29,658 nucleotides of DNA from a bacterium (GTDB lineage: Bacteria; UBP15; UBA6099). A model generated the notes under the pieces. That model saw nothing but the letters and a program-made list of their open reading frames with translations, had not been told where the DNA came from and made no database searches. The DNA lies in contig JAKQPS010000022.1 of NCBI GenBank assembly GCA_029564595.1, positions 1 through 29,658 of the forward strand, written 5' to 3'. The position numbers and the translations under genes were made by a program. Each line of letters opens with the position of its first letter. The first letter of the stretch is position 1. Positions 23,715-29,658 of this stretch are shown here, in pieces.

Positions 23715-24962
23715 ATGAGAAGAGCGGAAAAGATAAAAGAAGGAATGAAGAGAGCGGCGGGAGTTGTCGCTGTTGCGGCGCTGTTGGCGGTCGCGGCGGG
23801 CGGGTGTTCCCCGCACAAAAAAGAAGCGGAGCGCGCCCTTGCGCCAGACGCGGCGGAGATGAAAGCGACGGCGGAGCGGGTGATTCTTGAAATGAGGCCG
23901 GCGACGGTGGAGGCTACCGGAACGGTGACGTCCGGCGCGCGGAGCGTCTTGTCCGCAAAAGTGTCCGGGCATGTGAAACGGACACTGGCGGAAGTCGGCG
24001 ACAGGGTGGCGAAAGGGAGCCTGCTGGTCGAGTTGGACTCAAGGGAAATCGAAGCGGCGGCGGAGCAGGCGAGGCAGGGCGTGGAGGCGGCGGAGCAGGG
24101 GGCGCTTGAAGCGGACGAGGGGGTGTCGGCGGCGCGCGCGGGAGTGGACGCGGCGAAAGCGGCGGACGAACTGGCGGCGACGACGTTCGCAAGATATGAA
24201 AAGCTGTTGGCGGAAAAATCGGTGTCGCGGCAGGAGTTCGAGCAGATGGAGGCGAAGAGGAAGATGGCGGCGGCGGAGCTTGCGAGGGCGAAGACCGGGC
24301 TGGCGGGGGCGGAGGCCGGAAGGCGGCGGGCGGCGGCGATGGTGGAGCAGGCTAGGCAGGCGCTGAGGCAGGCCGAGGTGATGCGGGGCCACGCTGCGGT
24401 GAAGGCTCCGTTCGCGGGAATAGTGACTGAAAAGCAAGCGGAGACTGGGCAGTTGGCGGGACCCGGCGCTCCGCTTTACGCGATAGAGGACGACGCGGAC
24501 TACAGGCTGGAGGCGGCGGTGGAAGAGTCGATGTTCAGCCGGGTGTCGGTCGGCGACGAGGCGCAGGTCGAACTGGACGCGATGGCCGGCAAGACGTTCT
24601 CGGGCCGCGTGATCGAGATATCGCCGACTGTGGACCCGGCGACAAGAAAATTCATAGTGAAGATAAAGCTGCCCGGAGAGTCGATGGCAAGGAGCGGGAT
24701 GTACGGCCGGGCGAGGTTTTCCCTCGGCGAAGAGGAGACGTTGACGGCTCCCGCCGGGGCGATGGTGAAGAGGGGGCAGATGGAGGGCGCGTTTGTGGCT
24801 GGAGCGGACGGGCGGGCTTATTTCAGAGTGGCGAAAGTCGGTAGACGGCACGCCGACGGCAGGGTCGAGATTCTGTCGGGGCTTTCCGACGGCGACGCGG
24901 TTATCACTTCCGGAACGGACAGGTTGCGCGACGGAATGAAAGTGGAGATTGAACAGCGATGA
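23715..24962 (+). CDS. RND efflux periplasmic adaptor (HlyD/AcrA family) lipoprotein
   Basis: 415 residues. The signal peptide ends in a lipobox (AVAAGGC, Cys31), so it is probably lipid-anchored. The biotin/lipoyl half-motifs flank a long Ala/Glu-rich coiled-coil hairpin (about 115-225): first VSGHVKRTLAEVGDRVAKGS, second VKAPFAGIVTEKQAETGQLA. A beta-barrel (LEAAVEESMFSRVSVGDEAQ) and a membrane-proximal domain follow, including the VGRRHADGRVEILSGLSDGD block. It bridges the RND pump to the outer-membrane duct. GGAGG lies 6 nt before ATG 23715. Its stop overlaps the RND start (ATGATG), indicating coupled translation. Confidence 0.95.
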   Translation: MRRAEKIKEGMKRAAGVVAVAALLAVAAGGCSPHKKEAERALAPDAAEMKATAERVILEMRPATVEATGTVTSGARSVLSAKVSGHVKRTLAEVGDRVAKGSLLVELDSREIEAAAEQARQGVEAAEQGALEADEGVSAARAGVDAAKAADELAATTFARYEKLLAEKSVSRQEFEQMEAKRKMAAAELARAKTGLAGAEAGRRRAAAMVEQARQALRQAEVMRGHAAVKAPFAGIVTEKQAETGQLAGPGAPLYAIEDDADYRLEAAVEESMFSRVSVGDEAQVELDAMAGKTFSGRVIEISPTVDPATRKFIVKIKLPGESMARSGMYGRARFSLGEEETLTAPAGAMVKRGQMEGAFVAGADGRAYFRVAKVGRRHADGRVEILSGLSDGDAVITSGTDRLRDGMKVEIEQR

Positions 24963-27900
24963 TGAGAATAGGCCCCGCGGGGCGCATCGGACAATTTTTT
25001 ATCAACTCGAAACTTACGCCCATCATAGTGGTCGTGATGATAGTCCTCGGCGTTCAGGCGATTATGAAGACGCCGCGCGAGGAGGAGCCGCAGATAACGG
25101 TTCCGTTTGCGGACGTGATAACGGCGATGCCGGGAGCGAGCGCGGCGGAGGTGGAGAAGCGCGTCACCATGCCGCTGGAAAAGCTCATGTGGGAGATCTC
25201 CGGCGTCGAGTACGTGTACTCGATGTCGCGTCCGGGGCTGAGCGTGGTCAGCGTCAGATTCTACGTCGGGGAGAACGAAGAAGACAGCTTCGTGAAGCTG
25301 TACAACAAGGTGATGGGGAACCTCGACAGGATGCCGCCGGGGTCGACGCAGCCGCTGGTGAAAACGAAGTCGATAGACGACGTGGCGGCGCTGACGCTGA
25401 CGGTGTGGAGCGAGAATCGGGACTGGGGGGAGCTGAGGCGGCTGGCGGGGCAGTTGGCAGACGAGATAAAGAAAGTGGAGAAGGTGTCCGAAATCGAGAT
25501 AGCGGGAGGAAGGAAGCGGCAGATAAACGTGAGGCCGGACGTCGGCAAGATGGCGGCCAGAGGGGTGACGCTGACCGGGCTGGCCGGGGCGCTGCAGCAG
25601 GCGAGCGTCAAGCTTCCGGCAGGAACGTTTGATAGCGGCAACGCGGAAATAATAGTCGAGAGCGGCGAATTTCTAGACAGCGCGGAGGCGGTCGGGGCGG
25701 TGGTCGTGGGGGCCGCCGCAGGAAGGCCGGTTTACGTTTCGGACGTGGCGGACATTGAGGACGGCGTGGACGAGACGACGGACTACGTGTTGATGGGGGC
25801 TGGGCCTGCGGCAGCGGAGAAGGGGATCGCCATTGAGTCCGGCGAGCCTGTCCCTGCGGTGACGATAGCGGTGTCCAAGCGGAAGGGCGCGGACGCCGCG
25901 CGGCTGGTTGGCGCGGTGATGGAGCGCGTCGAGGCTGTGAGAAGCGGCTTCATGCCGTCGGACGTGAACGTGACCGTCACGCGGAACTACGGCGCGACCG
26001 CGTACGAGAAGGTGAACGAGCTTATCAAGCATCTGGCCGGAGCCATAATCGCCGTCACCGTCGTGGTGCTGCTGTCCATGGGCTGGCGCGCCGCGCTCGT
26101 TATCATGCTTTCCGTCCCGATAACTTTCTCGCTGACTCTGTTCATCTATTACATGTACGGCTACACGCTCAACAGGATAACTCTGTTCGCGTTGGTGTTC
26201 GTGACGGGGATAGTAATAGACGACTCGATAATAGTGGTTGAAAACATACACAGGCATTTCAAGATGAAGAAGCTGCCTCCGTTGCAGGCGGCGATAACGG
26301 CCGTCAACGAGGTGGGGAACCCGACGATACTGGCGACGCTGACGGTGATAGCGTCCGTGTTTCCGATGTATTTCGTGACGGGGCTGATGGGGCCGTACAT
26401 GAGGCCGATGCCGGTGGGGGCGTCGCTGGCGATGACTATATCGCTGCTGGTGGCGTTCATAGCGGCTCCGTACTTGGCGTTCAGGCTGCTGAAACGGGAG
26501 GACGCTGGCGGGGAGGACGAATACGACGTCCGGCGCACGATGACGTTCAAGGCGTACGCGTCGATCATGGAGCCGATGATAGAGAGTCCGAGGAAGAGAT
26601 GGATTTTCATAGGGGCGGTGGGGGCGCTGCTGGCCGGGTCGGTTTCGCTGCTCGGTTTCAGGGCGGTTCAGGTGAAGATGTTGCCGTATGACAATAAGAG
26701 CGAGTTTCAGATAGTTCTGGACATGCCGGAAGGGGCGACGCTGGAAAGCTCTCTGGCGGCGGCGAAGGACGTGGCGGCGACGCTAGACAACCTGCCGGAA
26801 GCGACGGACTATCAGATATACGCGGGCCGGGGAGCGCCGATAAATTTCAACGGGCTGGTGAGGCAGTACTACATGAGGCGCGGCTCGAACGTGGCGGACA
26901 TACAGGTGAACCTGCTGGACAAGCATGATAGGAAAGCGAGCAGCCACGACGTGGCGAAGCGGGCGCGGGGGCCGGCGGAGGCTGCGGCGGCCAAGCACGG
27001 CGCGAGGGTGAAAATCTCCGAGGTCCCGCCGGGGCCTCCTGTGATGGCGACTCTGGTGGCCGAGGTGTACGGCCCGGACGACGCGGGGCGCAGGGATTTG
27101 GCCGCGAGAGTATTGTCGATTTTCGACGACACCGACGGAGTGGTGGACGCGGACGCGATGACGGAGGCGGACGCGCCAAAGCTGTCGTTCGACATAGACA
27201 AGAGGAAGGCGGCGCTCACCGGGGTGTCGCCCGCGCAGGCGGCGGAGACGATAGGCATGGCGGTCGGGGGAGCGGATGTGGCGCTGGCGCACAGCCCGGA
27301 CGACTACGAGCCGGCGATGGTGAACGTGAGGTTGAGGCCGGAGGAAAGGTCGGGAGCGGCGCGGCTGATGAGCCTCAAAGTCGCCTCCGCGTCCGGCGCG
27401 ATGGTCCCTCTGTCCGAACTTGCCACGGCGCGCGACGGCGTCGAGGACAAAACGATTTTCAGGAAGAATCTCAAACGGGTCGAATATGTGACGGCAGACG
27501 TGGCGGGCACATACGAAAGCCCGGTTTACGCAATGCTGGACATGGGCCGGAAGATATCGGCGCTGGAGATGCCGGAAGGCTACAGCGTGACGCAGCATTA
27601 CTCGACGCAGCCGCCGTTCGAGAGCGATTTCGGGATAAAGTGGGACGGCGAATGGCAGATTACTTACGAAGTTTTCAGGGACTTGGGGATAGCGTTCGCG
27701 GCGGTTCTCGTGTTGATCTACGTGCTGATAGTGGCGTGGTTCCAGTCGTTCATCAGGCCGATGGTGATGATGACGGCGATACCGCTGACGCTGATCGGGA
27801 TACTGCCGGGGCACTGGGCGCTCGGAGCGTTTTTCACGGCGACTTCGATGATAGGATTCATAGCGCTCGCCGGGATAATAGTAAGGAATTCAATACTGCT

Positions 27901-28216
27901 GATAGATTTCGCGAAGATGAGGACGGACGAAGGGATGCCGCTGAAGGAGGCGGTGCTGGAGAGCGGGGCGGTGAGGCTGCGCCCGATAGTGCTTACCGCC
28001 GGGACGGTGGTGGTGGGGGCGGTTCCGATATACCTCGACCCGATATTTCAGGGGCTGGCGGTGTCCCTGATGACAGGCGCTGTGGCGTCCACCGCGCTGG
28101 CGTTGATACTAGTTCCTCTGCTGTATTACATGATAGAAAGCGCGGGCGGAAAGGATAAGGACGCGGATGTGTTCGAAGACGCGCCCGCCCCGGACAAGGA
28201 GGATTCGCCGTCGTGA
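24959..28216 (+). CDS. RND (AcrB/HAE1-type) efflux pump permease
   Basis: 1085 residues, usual length. TM1 (FFINSKLTPIIVVVMIVLGV) precedes a porter domain beginning EEEPQITVPFADVITAMPGA. The TM2-6 block includes GIVIDDSIIVVENI with the proton-relay Asp pair at 421-422 and VGNPTILATLTVIASVFPMY. A second porter domain and TM8-12 follow, with GIIVRNSILLIDFAK. The paired aspartates are those of proton-driven drug/solvent pumps; the metal-pump pattern is not evident. The substrate cannot be inferred. The start overlaps the adaptor stop; the second Met (24962) is an equal candidate. It ends with an acidic tail, and its stop overlaps the PII-like gene as GTGA. Confidence 0.97.
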   Translation: MMRIGPAGRIGQFFINSKLTPIIVVVMIVLGVQAIMKTPREEEPQITVPFADVITAMPGASAAEVEKRVTMPLEKLMWEISGVEYVYSMSRPGLSVVSVRFYVGENEEDSFVKLYNKVMGNLDRMPPGSTQPLVKTKSIDDVAALTLTVWSENRDWGELRRLAGQLADEIKKVEKVSEIEIAGGRKRQINVRPDVGKMAARGVTLTGLAGALQQASVKLPAGTFDSGNAEIIVESGEFLDSAEAVGAVVVGAAAGRPVYVSDVADIEDGVDETTDYVLMGAGPAAAEKGIAIESGEPVPAVTIAVSKRKGADAARLVGAVMERVEAVRSGFMPSDVNVTVTRNYGATAYEKVNELIKHLAGAIIAVTVVVLLSMGWRAALVIMLSVPITFSLTLFIYYMYGYTLNRITLFALVFVTGIVIDDSIIVVENIHRHFKMKKLPPLQAAITAVNEVGNPTILATLTVIASVFPMYFVTGLMGPYMRPMPVGASLAMTISLLVAFIAAPYLAFRLLKREDAGGEDEYDVRRTMTFKAYASIMEPMIESPRKRWIFIGAVGALLAGSVSLLGFRAVQVKMLPYDNKSEFQIVLDMPEGATLESSLAAAKDVAATLDNLPEATDYQIYAGRGAPINFNGLVRQYYMRRGSNVADIQVNLLDKHDRKASSHDVAKRARGPAEAAAAKHGARVKISEVPPGPPVMATLVAEVYGPDDAGRRDLAARVLSIFDDTDGVVDADAMTEADAPKLSFDIDKRKAALTGVSPAQAAETIGMAVGGADVALAHSPDDYEPAMVNVRLRPEERSGAARLMSLKVASASGAMVPLSELATARDGVEDKTIFRKNLKRVEYVTADVAGTYESPVYAMLDMGRKISALEMPEGYSVTQHYSTQPPFESDFGIKWDGEWQITYEVFRDLGIAFAAVLVLIYVLIVAWFQSFIRPMVMMTAIPLTLIGILPGHWALGAFFTATSMIGFIALAGIIVRNSILLIDFAKMRTDEGMPLKEAVLESGAVRLRPIVLTAGTVVVGAVPIYLDPIFQGLAVSLMTGAVASTALALILVPLLYYMIESAGGKDKDADVFEDAPAPDKEDSPS

Positions 28217-28503
28217 TAAAACAACTGACGATTATTTGCAGCGCCGAACTGTCGGAAGTGGTCGGAAAGGTTTTGACAAAGTCGGGAGCGCCGGGCTTCG
28301 CCAGATTCGACGGAACAGGCACGAACATTCTAGAAAAATCATCGCTGTACAGAGACCTCACATGGCCGTCATGCGTGTACATCGTCCCGGCGGAGGAGGA
28401 GAAGTTGCGCTGGATAATAGACAAACTGAAAGCGCACGCCGGGAAATGCTCCGCGGAGCCGTGCCTCAAAATGATTCTGACCCCGGTGGAGGAGTTTTAT
28501 TAA
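28213..28503 (+). CDS. PII-like small protein of the efflux operon
   Basis: 96 residues with the ferredoxin-like rhythm of PII/GlnB-like proteins: strand MIKQLTIICSAE, helix LSEVVGKVLTKSGAPGF, then a strand/loop with SCVYIVPAEE, helix EKLRWIIDKLKAH, and a C-terminal strand after Cys-X5-Cys (KCSAEPCLKMILTPVEEFY). Such DUF3240/PII-like proteins accompany RND genes in some Gram-negatives and may act as ligand-binding modulators, but no function is established. The start is GTG 28213, overlapping the RND stop; no other start fits the first strand. It is the last gene of the operon. The Cys pair might bind metal. Confidence 0.75.
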   Translation: MIKQLTIICSAELSEVVGKVLTKSGAPGFARFDGTGTNILEKSSLYRDLTWPSCVYIVPAEEEKLRWIIDKLKAHAGKCSAEPCLKMILTPVEEFY

Positions 28504-28528
28504 CCCGAATCCACCATTAGGATTCGGG
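28504..28528. repeat. Perfect hairpin after the efflux operon
   Basis: CCCGAATCC (28504-28512) pairs with GGATTCGGG (28520-28528) around 7 nt, starting right after the PII-like stop codon. No T-run follows on the plus strand, so it is at best an mRNA-end stabiliser or a weak terminator. Confidence 0.7.
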
Positions 28529-28536
28529 ATAAATGC

Positions 28537-28698
28537 GACAGTGGGGCTGTTGAAAAAGTCATATTCTTTCGGGCGCCACCCCCAAACTTGCTTTGGGGGT
28601 GTTGAATATGTATGTAAACATGCGCGAAAGTTTTAAATCTTATGCCTTCTCCAACACTCAAATCCATACTCTGTTGCTTTTTCAAAAGCCCCACTGTC
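28537..28698. mobile_element. MITE-like element with 22-bp terminal inverted repeats
   Basis: The ends are inverted repeats: 28537-28558 (GACAGTGGGGCTGTTGAAAAAG) and 28677-28698, matching at 21 of 22 positions. The 162-bp unit holds a perfect 10-bp hairpin (28577-28586/28592-28601) flanked by ATATTC/GAATAT. It has no transposase and no convincing gene. The end sequence is reminiscent of some IS ends, which would make it a non-autonomous derivative. No clear target-site duplication is visible. Confidence 0.55.
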
Positions 28699-28757
28699 CC
28701 CTGTTTCCCCTATTTCCCTACGCTAATAACGCGCGCGCATTCTGCGCGCTTTGGAGC

Positions 28758-28800
28758 GCGGCAATTCATTGCCGCTTTGCTGTTCCGGGAATTCATTCCC
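28758..28800. repeat. Two adjacent hairpins sharing an AATTCATT core
   Basis: GCGGCAAT/ATTGCCGC (28758-28765/28768-28775) and GGGAAT/ATTCCC (28787-28792/28795-28800) both fold around the same centre AATTCATT, 11 bp apart. This is gene-free, AT-leaning sequence next to the MITE-like unit. Confidence 0.6.
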
Positions 28801-29120
28801 TTCTCTTCTCCCCTCCCAGAAAACTTTCCCATTGTGCCTTCGTGACTCCGTGGTTCATATTCTTTTACTATTTATACTTGTCTCCGCGTTGGCAGATAAC
28901 ATCCATCATTTCCGTCTTCCCCCCTAACCATGCCCCGCCACTCCACCACACACAACACAACAATCTATCCGCAATTGGCGCCCCGTTGCCAAATCGCCCT
29001 CTTTCGTTCATAATAACAACATAACCGATAAGCGAGTGAATGACGGAGTTTTCGGGCAAGATCATGGAAGACATGTGGTTCAAGCAAGCCGATGTTGAAA
29101 GAGATTAAGAGGCGTAGGGG
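28801..29120. other. Gene-free stretch
   Basis: About 320 bp with no convincing frame. A 31-codon frame (ATG 29040 to TAG 29133) lacks a ribosome binding site and runs into the tandem repeat, so it is treated as chance or a relic. Confidence 0.5.
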
Positions 29121-29262
29121 GCAACAAGAATGACTAGGTCAGCGGGAAAACAAATATGTGTCAATAGTCTCGGCCTGACCCCAATATCTAGGTGGTAACA
29201 AGAATGACTAGGTCAGCGGGAAAGCAAATATGTGTCAATAGTCTCGGCCTAGCCTCAATATC
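29121..29262. repeat. 74-bp tandem repeat, two copies
   Basis: Copy 1 is 29121-29194 and copy 2 is 29195-29262, differing at about 4 of 68 aligned positions. Each opens AACAAGAATGACTAGGTCAG. In copy 1, GGTCAG pairs with CTGACC downstream (29136-29141 with 29173-29178); copy 2 has CTAGCC there, which weakens that pairing. Palindrome-bearing, GGTCA-containing repeats like these recall REP-type sequences mobilised by Y1 transposases, but no such gene is in the window. Confidence 0.75.
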
Positions 29263-29292
29263 TGTTAATAAGAATAAATCGGATTGAAAACC

Positions 29293-29553
29293 ATGTCTAA
29301 CAAAAGAAGGCTATTAATTAAATGTATAATTGCCAATATCATTCTTAATATTATAGTTCCTTTTACAACATCGCTTATTGATATAATAAAAGATAATAGT
29401 ATGCATAATTTGATATTTGGTTTACAATCGCCCTCGGTTATGATGGCTATTTTGTTAGGATTCTATTATTTAAGTTCTTCTATTGGGTTGTTTTTATTTG
29501 TAATTTATATATATAATAGCAATGCTGTTCAATCAAGCGACCTCCAGAGATAG
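29293..29553 (+). CDS. Small AT-rich two-span membrane protein, unknown function
   Basis: 86 residues with two hydrophobic segments: about 8-28 (LIKCIIANIILNIIVPFTTS) and about 50-73 (MMAILLGFYYLSSSIGLFLF). The N-terminus (MSNKRR) is basic. Base composition is strikingly AT-rich compared with the metabolic genes, pointing to foreign origin. ATG 29293 is chosen; a TTG at 29284 would add three residues, and neither has a clear Shine-Dalgarno. It follows the tandem repeat and has no recognised partner. The same frame stays open after the TAG to the window end (29554-29658), with different composition. I recognise no family. Confidence 0.5.
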   Translation: MSNKRRLLIKCIIANIILNIIVPFTTSLIDIIKDNSMHNLIFGLQSPSVMMAILLGFYYLSSSIGLFLFVIYIYNSNAVQSSDLQR

Positions 29554-29658
29554 TTGCGTAAAAGCGGGCGGTGGAAAAGGTTCTTTCCATTTTTCGTGAA
29601 GCAGATACTGGAGGGGGTGGCTCGAGAATATATTCAACTGAATGAGGGACAAGATACG
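29554..29658 (+). other. Open frame running off the window edge
   Basis: 35 codons without a stop (ends ...FVKQILEGVAREYIQLNEGQ...), starting at TTG immediately after the TAG of the preceding gene. It may be the beginning of a gene or the end of an interrupted one; there is no ribosome binding site at its start. Too short to call. Confidence 0.2.

Noticed and set aside
28504-28528. Rho-independent terminator after the efflux operon
   Set aside because: The hairpin is perfect, but neither strand has a T-run after it; kept only as a hairpin.
28593-29024. 143-codon plus-strand frame
   Set aside because: Crosses the MITE-like end and both hairpins; low-complexity Pro/His/Phe composition and no ribosome binding site.
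29121-29262. CRISPR array
   Set aside because: Only two contiguous 74-bp units without unique spacers, and no cas genes.

Overview
The window is a chromosomal segment from a Gram-negative (diderm) bacterium. Coding regions are GC-rich, and several intergenic islands and the right end are AT-rich. The TolC/periplasmic adaptor/RND export operon, the lipoprotein signal and the exported cytochrome imply an outer membrane and periplasm. A CdaA-type diadenylate cyclase next to its YbbR-domain partner and glmM, together with the style of the intergenic hairpin repeats, recalls Deltaproteobacteria-like lineages (Desulfobacterota and relatives). The sequence alone does not fix the phylum. I saw no tRNA, rRNA, CRISPR array or transposase gene.

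Layout. 1-433: a 130-bp direct repeat (two copies) packed with hairpins. 434-958 (-): a membrane-anchored NTF2-like protein. 1364-6178 (+): argH, cdaA, cdaR (YbbR) and glmM, each joined to the next by an ATGA stop/start overlap. 6272-12945 (+): rnhB-yraN, pcm, a DUF72 gene, mfd and 5-formyltetrahydrofolate cyclo-ligase, mostly overlapping or tightly spaced. 13145-16699 (-): sensor kinase, NarL-type response regulator, and then an unusual cytochrome with two nearly identical c-type heme domains fused to a four-helix b561-like membrane domain. 16921-17646 (+): a secreted protein, divergent from the kinase.

17786-21616 is regulatory in character. It holds a small winged-helix regulator with a good promoter, a MerR/excisionase-like regulator with a near-consensus promoter, a long purine-rich leader with a terminator, a solitary ftsZ with a strong terminator, a ModE-like one-domain regulator with a palindrome upstream, and a 15-codon gene candidate with its own promoter and a perfect GGAGGT ribosome binding site. 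21617-22105 (-) encodes a pseudopilin-like membrane protein whose extended -10 lies so close to the start that its mRNA may be leaderless. 22297-28503 (+) is a tolC-like/MFP/RND/PII-like export operon.

The right end (28504-29658) has almost no genes. It contains a 162-bp MITE-like element with 22-bp terminal inverted repeats, two adjacent hairpins with the same core, a 74-bp tandem repeat, and one AT-rich small membrane protein gene of foreign-looking composition.

Functionally, cdaA/cdaR/glmM link c-di-AMP signalling to UDP-GlcNAc and cell-wall precursor synthesis. The kinase/regulator pair may control the neighbouring cytochrome or the divergent secreted protein. The RND operon carries a PII-like small protein that may modulate the pump. 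The items most worth a second look are the duplicated c-heme/b561 fusion, the 15-residue peptide gene, the leader/attenuator upstream of ftsZ, and the right-end repeats.
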